64,000 nt of DNA. Source: DASXKD01 sp963703605. GTDB taxonomy: Bacteria; Actinomycetota; Actinomycetes; Streptosporangiales; Streptosporangiaceae. Position 1 is the first letter of the stretch. Each line of letters starts with the position of its first letter. This document shows, one piece after another, positions 15,979 to 28,775 of this stretch. Made by a program: the position numbers and the translations under genes. The stretch covers positions 124,001-188,000 of the forward strand of contig CAVPFC010000047.1 of NCBI GenBank assembly GCA_963703605.1. The letters run 5' to 3'. The notes under the pieces were generated by a model that saw only the letters and a list, made by a program, of their open reading frames with translations, had not been told where the DNA came from and made no database searches.

Positions 15979-16186
15979 GGCTGCCCGCCTTGACGCTCAC
16001 CACCGGGCCGCCCTCCTGCCAGAGCAGTCAGGCGGGGACTGGACCCAACGGCTGATTGTCCAACCTAGCCGCAACACTACGCCGGAACGCCAGCCAGCCC
16101 GCGCACCCGGCAACGTCCGGCTGACTCAGCTCTACCGTAAGAGTCCGGTACAGCAGCTTCCTAGCGCAACTTGGCGCATCAGTGGG

Positions 16187-16861
16187 TCAGTTGTGTGGTC
16201 GGTTACCGAAACTGACATGGCTTCCGGTCACCTGAACCACTACGCCCTGGGCGGTCACGCTGACGGTTTGCACGGCCAGCCCTAGCGGCAGTTTTGGGAT
16301 ATGCACGACGAGGTGGCGGATCGGGCCGAGCAAGGAGGCGGGAATCCCGTTGGCGGAGATCAGGTCGATGCTGAACTTGTTCCGGCCAGTTTTCTTCACC
16401 CGGGCGACCGCCGTGGCGGTCAAGATCTGGAGATTCGCAGTCAACTTCACCTTATGGGCGCCATCTCTGGAGACCTTCAGACCCGGCGCCCCCTCAACTC
16501 CAGCCAGTCTGGAAAGACTGGAGAAGGTGATCAAGCCGGTACCCGTGACGTGCGCAATAGTGCCTGACTCATAACCGGAGTTCAGTGCGATACCGGTGGC
16601 TTGGACTTGCATGCTCGCCGTGACAGGGCCTACAGGGAAGTTCGGCGCGCTGATGTCAACGCCGTCCAGGTTCCTGCTGATGATCTGCGTCAGGAACGGG
16701 AAACCCTCGATTGTGACACCGGGCTTGACGGGAAAGCCGTACTTCTGGATCTTGGTCGCGATCTGGTTCGCGGCGTAAGCGGCCGCCAGCCGGTCTACGC
16801 CTATCAAAACGACGAGCAGCGCGAGCGGGATGATGATTGCCGCCTTGGCCTTCCGGCTCAG
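16187..16861 (-). CDS. LmeA-type phospholipid-binding protein (DUF2993), CTG start overlapping kinase stop
   Basis: 224 residues if translation begins at CTG 16861. This CTG overlaps the kinase TGA as CTGA, the same four-base overlap seen as ATGA/GTGA elsewhere in the window. Starting there restores an N-terminus R-K-A-K followed by one membrane helix (A-I-I-I-P-L-A-L-L-V-V-L-I-G). The first ordinary start, TTG 16807, would cut most of the helix. The extracytoplasmic part (I-E-G-F-P-F-L-T-Q, then repeated beta strands) matches DUF2993, whose mycobacterial member LmeA binds phosphoinositides and supports mannan elongation of lipoglycans. Coupling to a Ser/Thr kinase suggests joint control of the cell envelope. 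Confidence 0.72.
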   Translation of the reverse strand: MSRKAKAAIIIPLALLVVLIGVDRLAAAYAANQIATKIQKYGFPVKPGVTIEGFPFLTQIISRNLDGVDISAPNFPVGPVTASMQVQATGIALNSGYESGTIAHVTGTGLITFSSLSRLAGVEGAPGLKVSRDGAHKVKLTANLQILTATAVARVKKTGRNKFSIDLISANGIPASLLGPIRHLVVHIPKLPLGLAVQTVSVTAQGVVVQVTGSHVSFGNRPHN

Positions 16862-18354
16862 CCGCCGCGTCCGCCCAGGCGGGGAGGACGACTCCGGCCG
16901 GGCAGGGCCGGCCCAGGCGATGGCTCGCCACTTGGCCGCGGCATTCCGCCAGCCGTGGCGGTCCCCGACGCGTCGACCGGTTGCGTCGATTCGTCGGAAG
17001 GCGCGGCCGACCCACCCGCGGCGCTCAGCGGAGGCGGCGGCGGCGCCATCGCAGCAGGTGGCTGACGTGCGGGAAGCTGGCCCCCGGCCGGATTACCGGC
17101 TGGGGCCGGGGCGTCCGCGAAGGTGCCCGGCGCGCCGAGATCCGCCCTGCTTATGACCTGTGTTGCTTCGCCTCCCAAGGAAGGCGGGCCGACCCCAGCG
17201 TCGCGCCCGGGGACGCCCGGTGCCTGAGCGGCCTCGACAATTCCAATCGGCTGGGTGGCCTCGTGTGCTGGCTCGCCGGCCCCGCCCGGTGAAGGAGGCT
17301 GCCGGGTTGCCGGGGGGACAGGTGCCTGATCCAAGGGCGTCTGAGCAGGCGGCTCACTCGTGGGAGAGCCACTCGCGGCTGCGGGCGCTGCCTCGTCGAT
17401 GACGCCCGCCACGATCAGGTCCGCCATGCCCACCGCCTGCGTCGCCTCGCGCACCGCGGGTGTGCCGACGGCGGCGCCTGGCCCGAGGGCGCAGGAGTGG
17501 CCAAGGACAGACGCGAACTCCAGGCAGCTGCGATAACGGTCGGCCGGATCCTTGGCAAGCGCCTTCGCCATCACCTGGTCCACCTCTGCGGGAAGACCAG
17601 CGCGGCGGCTTGCCAGCGAGGGCGGCGCGGCGGAAACCTGCGCCCACATGACGGCCATCGTCGCGTCCTGCTGGAACGGAGGCGCGCCGGCCAACATCTC
17701 GAACGCGGAACAGGCGAGGGAGTACTGGTCGGACCGGCCGTCCACCGGGCGCCCCTCGATCTGCTCCGGTGGAACGTAGTCCATCGTGCCGAGAAACTCA
17801 CCGGTAGCGGTGAGGTGGCTCGACGACAGCCAGTGCTTGCTCAGCCCGAAGTCGGACAAGTAGATGTGATCGGGCCGACCATCTCCTGGCGAAACGTCTC
17901 GCAGCATGTTGGCAGGCTTGACGTCCCTGTGCACGAGGCCCTGCCGGTGCGCCGCGTCCAGGGCGGCCGCTACCTGGGTCACGACATCGCAGGCCTGTGC
18001 GACGGGCAGCGGGCCGCGTTCCTCGATGATCGTCTGCACGTCGCGCCCGGGGACCAGCCGCATCGCGATGAAGAAAACCCCATCGGCCTCGCCGGCCCCG
18101 AATATAGGGATGATATTCGGGTGGTCGATCGCGGCTGCCATACGGGACTCCCTGATGAACCGCTGGCGGAACGCCTCATCGCGGGCAAAACGGGGCGTAA
18201 GAATCTTCAGCGCGACACTCCGCGCGAGCCGTTCATCGTAGGCACGGTAGACGACGGCCATGCCCCCTCGGCCGAGGATCTCGCCGAGCCGGTACCCAGC
18301 TACGTGTTCCCCCAGGCTGAACCCGCCGGGTGCAGGCGTTTCGTCGCCCACCAC
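16858..18354 (-). CDS. PknB-type Ser/Thr protein kinase
   Basis: 498 residues. The kinase domain occupies residues 20-285: glycine loop L-G-R-G-G-M-A-V-V-Y, ATP lysine K50, catalytic H-R-D-V-K-P-A-N (D144), D-F-G at 168-170, and P-P-E-Q at the activation end. The remaining 210 residues are Pro/Ala-rich with repeats of E-A-T-Q-P/A-x-G, candidate phospho-threonine sites for FHA domains. There is no membrane helix in this frame. It is divergent from an FHA-ABC exporter and coupled to the LmeA-like gene. In M. tuberculosis PknF phosphorylates the FHA-ABC protein Rv1747; an analogous pair here is likely. Confidence 0.93.
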   Translation of the reverse strand: MVGDETPAPGGFSLGEHVAGYRLGEILGRGGMAVVYRAYDERLARSVALKILTPRFARDEAFRQRFIRESRMAAAIDHPNIIPIFGAGEADGVFFIAMRLVPGRDVQTIIEERGPLPVAQACDVVTQVAAALDAAHRQGLVHRDVKPANMLRDVSPGDGRPDHIYLSDFGLSKHWLSSSHLTATGEFLGTMDYVPPEQIEGRPVDGRSDQYSLACSAFEMLAGAPPFQQDATMAVMWAQVSAAPPSLASRRAGLPAEVDQVMAKALAKDPADRYRSCLEFASVLGHSCALGPGAAVGTPAVREATQAVGMADLIVAGVIDEAAPAAASGSPTSEPPAQTPLDQAPVPPATRQPPSPGGAGEPAHEATQPIGIVEAAQAPGVPGRDAGVGPPSLGGEATQVISRADLGAPGTFADAPAPAGNPAGGQLPARQPPAAMAPPPPPLSAAGGSAAPSDESTQPVDASGTATAGGMPRPSGEPSPGPALPGRSRPPRLGGRGG

Positions 18355-18510
18355 GCCTCCCCGCTCAGCCCCAGCGCCGAAGGCCTGGTGCCGCAGTTCG
18401 CTTGCCTGGCACTACGGCGGGCCGCTAGCTTCGCGAGCTGCCGGGCCGCCATAGCCTTATGGTAAATCCAAGGCTTTTCATTCCTTAAGCTTTGATCTTA
18501 GAGTTGGCGG

Positions 18511-21135
18511 ATGGGGACCGACCAGCCTGTTTTGCCAAGCTCTGTCAGCCCGCTCGCCGTCTGGGTTCAAGGCACCAAGCGCAACCTGCTGCCTGGACCT
18601 TGCTACAGCCTCGGCCGTGACCCGGGATCCGACATCGTCGTGGACGACACGCGGGTGTCCTGGCGGCATGCGGTGCTGAAACTTGACCGGGACGCATGGA
18701 TTCTTGAGGACGGCGGCAGCACCAACGGAACCTATGTCGGGTCACGGCGGGTCGGGCGGGTCGAGATCGATACCGAATGCACTGTCCGGCTCGGCCACCC
18801 GGCCGACGGGCCCGAGGTGCGTTGCGTCCTTGCCGGGCCGGTCTCGCCCCCTCCGGGGGCGGACCAGACGCGCCACGCCTTCACGCCCGGATACGGCACC
18901 CATCCCGGTGATGCCACGGATCCGGGCTACGCCACTGGGCGCAGCTTGCCCGCCGACGCGGGTTACAGCGGCACAGACGTCGGCGAGACCCGCCGCAGCC
19001 CGGCGATGGGGGGCGCCGCGGCTGCCGGCGCCATGGCCAGCTTCCCCGCGCAGGCGGACCGCGTCGCGCAGGACGCCCCTGTGCCAACGACCGCCGAAGG
19101 CCCTGGGCGGGCTGCGCCGGGCAGGCGCGGGCGTCGGCCGCCCACCTCGGTGCAGCGGCTACCGGCCACCGTGCTCCGAATTGGCCGGGCGCCCGACAAC
19201 GATGTGGTTGTCGACGACCTTGATGTGTCCCGTCATCACGCGGAACTCCGCAATGTGGACGACGGCTACCAGATCGTCGACCTTGACAGCTACAACGGGA
19301 CCTACGTCAACGGCCAGCAGATCACCGCCGCGCCCCTGAGTGAGCAGGACATCGTCGGCATCGGGCGCTCTACCTTCCGCCTCGTCGGCCGGGAGCTGCA
19401 GGAGTTCGTCGATACCGGGGACGTCAGTGTGTCGGCCCGTGATCTCACGGTCCGGCTTCCCAGTGGCAAGGTACTGCTGGACCGAGTCAGCTTCCCGCTC
19501 GGGGAGCGCTGCCTGCTTGCCGTCATCGGCCCCAGCGGCGCCGGGAAGTCCACCTTGCTTGGGGCGCTGACCGGCCTGCGTCCTGCCACCGAGGGGACTG
19601 TCCTCTACGACAACCGCGATCTCTATGCGCACTACGCGGAGCTGCGGCACCGGATCGGTCTTGTCCCACAGGAGAACATCCTGCATACGCAGCTAACAGC
19701 TCGCCGGGCCCTGCGTTATGCAGCACAATTGCGCTTCCCTAGGGACACGAGCAAATCCGAGCGCAACCGGCGCGTGGACGAGGTGCTGGGCGAACTGTCC
19801 TTGACTCCACATGCCGAGACGCGGACGGACCGGCTCTCGGGCGGCCAGCAAAAGCGGGTCAACGTCGCGCTCGAGTTGATGACCAAGCCGTCGGTACTGT
19901 TCCTGGACGAGCCAACGTCCGGGCTGGATCCCGGCCTGGACAAGTCGGTCATGGAAATGATGTCCGGCCTGGCTCACGGTGGGCGCACCATCATCGTTGT
20001 CACCCACAGCGTCGCCAACCTGGACGTATGCGACCGCCTGCTCGTTCTCGTGCCCGGCGGCAAGGTCGCGTACTTCGGGCCGCCGGGCGATGGGCTGCGT
20101 CACTTCGGCCAGCCGGGGTGGGCCGAGGTGTTCCAGACGTTCGAGCGGGAACCGGGGCGGGACTGGGCCGGTGAATTCCGTCGCTCGCCGTGGTACGCGA
20201 AGTACATCACCGAGGCCATGGCCGGACCGGCCCCCGCGGAAGGGAAACGGCAGACCCCGCCGCCGCCGAGGTCGAAGAACCGCCTGTCACAGTTCAGCAC
20301 GCTGTGCCGGCGCTACGTCGCGGTGATCGCCTCTGACCGTGTTTACCTGGCTCTTCTCGCAGGCGCCCCCATCGTGCTCGGAGCGGTGATCCTTGTCATC
20401 CCCGACAAGGCCGGGCTGAGGCTCGGCCATCAGACAGGACTTCCACCGGGCGGCCACCCGTCCAACCCCGACGCGGAATCGCTCTTGCTGATCCTGATCA
20501 TCAGCGCTTGCTTCGCCGGGGCTTTCAACTCGGTCAGGGAACTGGTCAAGGAACGGGCCATTTACAGCAGGGAACGGGCAGCCGGGCTGTCGCCTGCTTC
20601 GTACCTCGGGTCCAAGCTGGCCGTGCTCGGGCTCATTAGCGGGGTGCAGGCCGCCGTACTGGTCCTGATTGGTCTCATCGGGCGCGCACTGCCCGCGCAC
20701 GGGGCGTTCCTGCACTCGCTGCCTCTGGTGGAACTGATACTGGCGATAGCCGCGCTCGCCCTCGTATCGATGTCCCTTGGACTGCTGATCTCTGCCTCGG
20801 TCAACACCTCAGAGAAGACCATGCCGCTGCTGATGGTCCTTGTCGTGGTGGAGGTCATCCTCACCGGCGGTGTTTTCGCGATCGCTGGCAAGGTTGGCCT
20901 GGAGCAGGTCGCCTGGCTGTCACCGTCCCGCTGGGGCTATGCGGCGACGGCGGCAACCGCCAAGCTCAACAAGTTGGTGCCACCCGCCCCCGGATCTCCC
21001 GTGGACTCTCTGTGGCGTCACAACCCACATACCTGGCTTATGGACATGGGAGTCCTGCTGGCTCTGGGCATTGTGTTCGCGTTCCTGACCTGGCGGCGGT
21101 TGCTAAAACAGGGCCCGGGCCGGAAGCTGCGGTGA
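18511..21135 (+). CDS. FHA-FHA-ABC-2 type exporter (Rv1747-like)
   Basis: 874 residues. FHA1 (about 30-95: Y-S-L-G-R-D-P-G-S-D, S-W-R-H-A, S-T-N-G-T-Y) and FHA2 (about 220-290: L-R-I-G-R-A-P-D-N-D, S-R-H-H-A-E-L, S-Y-N-G-T-Y) are separated by a disordered linker. The ABC domain has G-P-S-G-A-G-K-S-T (K346), signature L-S-G-G-Q-Q-K-R and L-F-L-D-E-P-T-S-G-L-D. The last 270 residues hold about six membrane helices of the ABC-2 family. Export substrate is unknown (lipid-linked glycans in the mycobacterial homologue). The divergent kinase is the probable source of phosphothreonine recognition. Confidence 0.94.
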   Translation: MGTDQPVLPSSVSPLAVWVQGTKRNLLPGPCYSLGRDPGSDIVVDDTRVSWRHAVLKLDRDAWILEDGGSTNGTYVGSRRVGRVEIDTECTVRLGHPADGPEVRCVLAGPVSPPPGADQTRHAFTPGYGTHPGDATDPGYATGRSLPADAGYSGTDVGETRRSPAMGGAAAAGAMASFPAQADRVAQDAPVPTTAEGPGRAAPGRRGRRPPTSVQRLPATVLRIGRAPDNDVVVDDLDVSRHHAELRNVDDGYQIVDLDSYNGTYVNGQQITAAPLSEQDIVGIGRSTFRLVGRELQEFVDTGDVSVSARDLTVRLPSGKVLLDRVSFPLGERCLLAVIGPSGAGKSTLLGALTGLRPATEGTVLYDNRDLYAHYAELRHRIGLVPQENILHTQLTARRALRYAAQLRFPRDTSKSERNRRVDEVLGELSLTPHAETRTDRLSGGQQKRVNVALELMTKPSVLFLDEPTSGLDPGLDKSVMEMMSGLAHGGRTIIVVTHSVANLDVCDRLLVLVPGGKVAYFGPPGDGLRHFGQPGWAEVFQTFEREPGRDWAGEFRRSPWYAKYITEAMAGPAPAEGKRQTPPPPRSKNRLSQFSTLCRRYVAVIASDRVYLALLAGAPIVLGAVILVIPDKAGLRLGHQTGLPPGGHPSNPDAESLLLILIISACFAGAFNSVRELVKERAIYSRERAAGLSPASYLGSKLAVLGLISGVQAAVLVLIGLIGRALPAHGAFLHSLPLVELILAIAALALVSMSLGLLISASVNTSEKTMPLLMVLVVVEVILTGGVFAIAGKVGLEQVAWLSPSRWGYAATAATAKLNKLVPPAPGSPVDSLWRHNPHTWLMDMGVLLALGIVFAFLTWRRLLKQGPGRKLR

Positions 21136-21272
21136 CCCACATGGTGGGCCGTCCGCCCGCCGATGGCGAGCTGGTGGATGCTCTCCCCGGCGAGCCAGAG
21201 TCCCACCGCCAGGCAGATGACGACGATCATCTGCTGGCGTGCAGCGATGTCCGGGCCCGGGCCGAATATCCT

Positions 21273-21299
21273 AGTCAAGTTGACTTCTAGGCTTCCTAG
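21273..21299. promoter_or_regulatory. Two adjacent palindromes upstream of NmrA-like gene
   Basis: AGTCAA-G-TTGACT (21273-21285) and CTAGG-CTT-CCTAG (21287-21299) lie side by side in an AT-rich stretch 55-80 nt before the start codon. TTGACT at 21280-21285 is also a good -35, with TAGGCT at 21304 as a possible -10 (18 nt). An operator overlapping a promoter is likely; the regulator is not in the immediate neighbourhood. Confidence 0.4.
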
Positions 21300-21353
21300 A
21301 TAATAGGCTAGCTAGCAGATCTTGACGGTGTCACCCTACACGGAGGCAACACA

Positions 21354-22028
21354 ATGAAACTCGCGATCATGGCAGCAACCGGCGGGGTCGGCCAGCAACT
21401 GCTGCGCCAGGCCCTCGACGCCGGGCACGACGTCACAGCCGTGGTCCGCAACCCGGCAAGGCTCCCGGCAGACCTGCGCGAAGCCCGGATCGTCACCGCC
21501 GACCTGGCCGCCCCGCAGCCCGCCGTACTAGAGGCAGCTATCGCCGGAACCGACGCGGTCGTCTCCGGCCTCGGCCCAGCCTCAAACGCCAGCGCCGGCA
21601 TCGCGGAACGCGGCACCCGGGCGATCGCCGCGGCGATGCAGGCGACCGCGGTCAAGCGCCTCGTCGTGATCAGCGCCGCCCCGGTCGGCACCGTCCCATC
21701 TCCCGGCCACCCCAAGCCACCCAAGCACGACCCGGGTGACGGGTTCTTCATGCGCCACCTCGGCGCACCGTTCGCCCGCGCCGCGTTCGGCAAGGTCTAC
21801 GCCGACCTGGCGGCCATGGAGGACTTGCTGCGCGGCAGCGACCTGGACTGGACGGTCATCAGGCCGCCGAAGCTGACCAACAAGCCGCTGACCGGGCACT
21901 ACCGCACCGCGACCGGGCAGAACGTGCGCGGCGGGTTTTCGGTCCCGCGCGCCGACGTCGCCCACCTGATGCTCGCGGTCCTCGGCCAGCCCACGACCAT
22001 CGGCCAGGTCATCGGCATCGCAAGCTAA
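21354..22028 (+). CDS. NmrA/SDR-type NAD(P)H-binding protein
   Basis: 224 residues, ATG preceded by GGAGG. The Rossmann motif A-A-T-G-G-V-G-Q-Q-L-L opens the protein, followed by V-V-R-N-P (NADP phosphate-binding arginine), D-A-V-V-S-G-L-G and L-V-V-I-S-A-A-P. The length and absence of a clear Y-x-x-x-K fit the atypical SDR group related to biliverdin reductase B and NmrA sensors. The upstream double palindrome suggests inducible expression. The specific role is not deducible. Confidence 0.85.
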   Translation: MKLAIMAATGGVGQQLLRQALDAGHDVTAVVRNPARLPADLREARIVTADLAAPQPAVLEAAIAGTDAVVSGLGPASNASAGIAERGTRAIAAAMQATAVKRLVVISAAPVGTVPSPGHPKPPKHDPGDGFFMRHLGAPFARAAFGKVYADLAAMEDLLRGSDLDWTVIRPPKLTNKPLTGHYRTATGQNVRGGFSVPRADVAHLMLAVLGQPTTIGQVIGIAS

Positions 22029-22032
22029 AGCG

Positions 22033-22054
22033 GCCACCCCGCGCGGCGGGTGGC
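22033..22054. terminator. Hairpin between convergent genes
   Basis: GCCACCC, 8-nt loop, GGGTGGC, just past the NmrA-like stop and before the end of the convergent epoxide hydrolase gene. It would work in both directions. Confidence 0.45.
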
Positions 22055-22088
22055 GCGCACGGCGTGCACACCACCCGCACGTGCCCAG

Positions 22089-23315
22089 CTAGCGCAGTGA
22101 CCGGAACGCCGCGCGCATCTCGGCGGAGAACAGGCCCGGCTGCTCCCACGCCGCGAAGTGGCCGCCCCGGTCGAGCCTGTTGTAATAGATGAGGTTGTTC
22201 GGGTACGCGCGCTCGGCCCAGCTCCGCGGGGCCTGGTACAGCTCATCGGGGAAGACGCTGATGGCAAACGGGATCGTGATGGGCTTGGCGTCGAAGAAGT
22301 CCGCCTTGTTCTCCCAGTACAGACGGGCCGTGGAAATCCCGGTGTTCGTCAGCCAGTAGAGCGTGATGTTGTCGAGGAGGTCATCTCGGGTCAGGGCGCT
22401 GTCCAGCGTTCCTTGCAGAACCTGTTCCACAAGCCCCGGCTGGCCAGTACCGTCGCCGTGGTCCAGCATGAACGCCGCCAGGTCGGCGGGGGAGTCCGCC
22501 AGCCCGTACAGCGTTTGCGGGCGCGTCGCCATGATCTGCGCGTAGGCCACGTGCTTGGCAAAGAACGCGCTCAGCTGCTCGTACGCGCGTAGCTCCTCGG
22601 CCGACAGGCCCGGCGGGGGCGGGTCGCCGCGCTCGACCGCCTTGTTGATTTCCGCTGGCGCGGTGCCCGGCATGTTGGAGTGAATGGCGGCCAGCTCCGG
22701 CGCTGCCTGGGCGCCCATCGTCTGGGTGACCGCCGCGCCCCAATCGCCGCCCTGGGCCACGAACCGGGTGTACCCGAGGCGCTTCATCAGGACCACCCAG
22801 GCACGTGCGATGCGGGCGGGATCCCACCCGGTGGTGACCGGCTTGGCGGAGAACCCATGACCCGGCAGTGAGGGAATCACCAGGTGGAACGCGTCCTGTT
22901 CGCTCGCGCCGTGCGCGGTGGGATTGGTGAGCGGCTCGATGATCTTCAGCTGCTCGAGGATCGAGCCGGGCCACCCGTGCGTGACGATCAGCGGCAGCGC
23001 GTCCTCGTGCCCGGAGCGGACGTGGATGAAGTGGATGTCGAGCCCGTCGATCTCGGTCACGAATTGCGGCAGGGCGTTCAGTTTCTCCTGGCACTTGCGC
23101 CAGTCGTAGTCGCTCCCCCAGTAGCGCGCGAGATCCTGCATCATCGCCAGCCGCACGCCCTGGGAGTCGTCGGTGACCGTCTCACGCTCGGGCCACCTCG
23201 TTGCGTTCACGCGCCTGCGCAGCTCGGCGAGCTCCCCCTCCGGAAAACCGACCTGAAAAGGCCGAACAGCCGTACCGTCGCTGCCTGCCCGCTCTGCACC
23301 TTCGCTAGTGGACAT
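22089..23315 (-). CDS. Epoxide hydrolase (EHN-domain alpha/beta hydrolase)
   Basis: 408 residues. The N-terminal EHN region (residues 18-125: L-A-E-L-R-R-R-V-N-A-T-R-W-P, then D-Y-D-W-R-K-C-Q) precedes the hydrolase core: H-G-W-P-G-S oxyanion loop, nucleophile aspartate in G-G-D-W-G-A-A, and the C-terminal histidine in R-G-G-H-F-A-A-W-E-Q. This order matches microsomal-type epoxide hydrolases of actinomycetes, which hydrate epoxides to vicinal diols. An AGGAGGAG site 5 nt before the ATG fixes the start. Three perfect 14-bp tandem repeats sit directly upstream of that site. Confidence 0.92.
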   Translation of the reverse strand: MSTSEGAERAGSDGTAVRPFQVGFPEGELAELRRRVNATRWPERETVTDDSQGVRLAMMQDLARYWGSDYDWRKCQEKLNALPQFVTEIDGLDIHFIHVRSGHEDALPLIVTHGWPGSILEQLKIIEPLTNPTAHGASEQDAFHLVIPSLPGHGFSAKPVTTGWDPARIARAWVVLMKRLGYTRFVAQGGDWGAAVTQTMGAQAAPELAAIHSNMPGTAPAEINKAVERGDPPPPGLSAEELRAYEQLSAFFAKHVAYAQIMATRPQTLYGLADSPADLAAFMLDHGDGTGQPGLVEQVLQGTLDSALTRDDLLDNITLYWLTNTGISTARLYWENKADFFDAKPITIPFAISVFPDELYQAPRSWAERAYPNNLIYYNRLDRGGHFAAWEQPGLFSAEMRAAFRSLR

Positions 23316-23323
23316 CCACTCCT

Positions 23324-23365
23324 CCTAAGCTTTGCGTCCTAAGCTTTGCGTCCTAAGCTTTGCGT
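23324..23365. repeat. Three perfect 14-bp tandem repeats in the epoxide hydrolase leader
   Basis: CCTAAGCTTTGCGT occurs three times end to end (23324-23337, 23338-23351, 23352-23365). The first copy abuts the AGGAGGAG ribosome site of the minus-strand gene. It may be a slippage-prone leader, an array of binding sites, or a recent tandem expansion. Confidence 0.9.
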
Positions 23366-23532
23366 CGCATCGGGCTATGGCCCACGGCTCGTCGCCTTTG
23401 ATAGCTACCCACGGTCCTCCCCCCGCACGGCTCCTCGCGCACGTGAACTCCCGGCGAACAGCTCACCCGGCGATCTGATATACGAGGAGCGTGATCGCTG
23501 AAGCGACGCCATGACGGGCGAGGGACCACAAC

Positions 23533-27585
<4,053 letters not shown>

Positions 27586-27672
27586 CGGATTATTTCTTCT
27601 CAACGCCTGGCGGTACCGGGTCATGGACCGAGGGCTGACCAGTAGAGCGGGGCCGATGTCACCAGCGCCTGG

Positions 27673-28605
27673 TCAGGTTATCCAGTGCCCGACAAAGTCC
27701 AGGTAGCGTTCGGCAACCTGGTCACGGGCGCGGCTGGCCGCTGCCTGGCTGTGATCGGACGCCTCGTAGTCACGCACGGCGTCCTCCCAGATGCTGCGCC
27801 CGATCGCGAAACCCACGAAGTCGCTGACCTGGCTGGCCACCGCCAGCCAGTGATCGAGGCGTTCGGCCGGCGCATCCCGGCCCAGCACGATGAGGCTGGC
27901 CTCGTGGCCGCCGGCCTTCGCCTGACCGGCCACCTGCCGCGCCGCCTCGACCGTCTCCAAGCCCTCTACCTTCCACAGCGCGGGCTCGACGCCGTGCGCG
28001 TAGTTGTCCGCGATGACCCTGGCGACGAGGCCGGGGCGGATGTCCCGGTCGTAGCCGACCGCGTCCTGGCCGGCCTGGCCGAGCTGGGCGTCGGTGCCCG
28101 GCACGAGCAACTCGTAGAGCAGCGGCACGCCGGCGCCGCGCAGACCCGTGCTGACCTGGGCGAGCCGGCCGAACTGCTCCTCCCGCCTGCCCTGGTCGAA
28201 GTCCGGGTTGTCGCGGACCAGCACCTTGGCGTAATCGGGCCTGACGGCCTGGACATGATCCAGCCACCGCTCGCCCCACTCAAGGGTGAACCACTCGTGC
28301 CCGCTTGCCTCGATCGGCACCGCCAGCACGAGCGGCGTCCCGCTGGCCTTGACCGCGTCGATGACGCCCTGGCCGTACCGCTCGTCCACCAGCACGCCGA
28401 TCCGGCCGTGCGTCACCGCGGGCAAGGCGGCCCGCAATCCCTCGTAGATCAGCTGCTTGGCTGAGGTTATCCCCGCGCGCTGCGCCGGGTCAGGATCGTC
28501 GTGCCCGACGCCGAACAACGTCCTGCCGAACGATTCGCGATGATCCATGGCCAGGATGAACAGCGGATCATCGTGCCGCGGGTGCCAATCGGAAGTGCCC
28601 ACCAT
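27673..28605 (-). CDS. DUF2090/IolC C-terminal-like aldolase family protein
   Basis: 310 residues from ATG 28605; a GTG at 28644 is the alternative. The sequence starts L-F-I-L-A-M-D-H-R-E-S-F and contains V-L-V-D-E-R-Y-G, L-L-Y-E-L-L-V-P, W-K-V-E-G-L and V-G-F-A-I-G-R-S-I-W, the pattern of DUF2090, a TIM-barrel related to class I aldolases and found fused to the inositol-pathway kinase IolC. The free-standing form is probably a sugar-phosphate aldolase. Divergent from the aldo/keto reductase; no inositol genes are nearby. Confidence 0.82.
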   Translation of the reverse strand: MVGTSDWHPRHDDPLFILAMDHRESFGRTLFGVGHDDPDPAQRAGITSAKQLIYEGLRAALPAVTHGRIGVLVDERYGQGVIDAVKASGTPLVLAVPIEASGHEWFTLEWGERWLDHVQAVRPDYAKVLVRDNPDFDQGRREEQFGRLAQVSTGLRGAGVPLLYELLVPGTDAQLGQAGQDAVGYDRDIRPGLVARVIADNYAHGVEPALWKVEGLETVEAARQVAGQAKAGGHEASLIVLGRDAPAERLDHWLAVASQVSDFVGFAIGRSIWEDAVRDYEASDHSQAAASRARDQVAERYLDFVGHWIT

Positions 28606-28660
28606 AGAGGGCACGCTACCGGGCCTGCGCGGCGTCACGGTCACGGCGGTGGATCCGCAT

Positions 28661-28713
28661 AAGTGGACAGGCTATCCGCCAGTCGCTAGGGTGAAGTGGA
28701 CAGGCTATCCGCC
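28661..28713 (+). repeat. 20-bp direct repeat straddling a promoter
   Basis: AAGTGGACAGGCTATCCGCC is present at 28661-28680 and again, identical, at 28694-28713 (33-bp period, about three DNA turns). It lies between divergent genes for the DUF2090 protein and the aldo/keto reductase, and is a strong candidate for a regulator-binding pair. Confidence 0.75.
28664..28692 (+). promoter_or_regulatory. Promoter for aldo/keto reductase at 28776
   Basis: TGGACA (28664-28669), 17 nt, TAGGGT (28687-28692). The -35 lies inside the first 20-bp repeat and the second repeat starts just after the -10, where a bound protein would block initiation. Confidence 0.5.
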
Positions 28714-28775
28714 TGCTGCGGAAGCCGACGCCGTCCACCTGCCGCGACCATCACGCGGCGACCAGGGAGCCCGCT

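Noticed and set aside
14260..15993. 577-codon plus-strand frame over the GAF-ANTAR genes
   Set aside because: His/Arg/Pro-rich shadow; both GAF-ANTAR genes are on the minus strand with proper domains.
21018..21278. Minus-strand frame with a hydrophobic segment (M-I-V-V-I-C-L-A-V-G-L-W)
   Set aside because: TTG start lies inside the palindrome region, no ribosome site, and the last third is antisense to the ABC gene.
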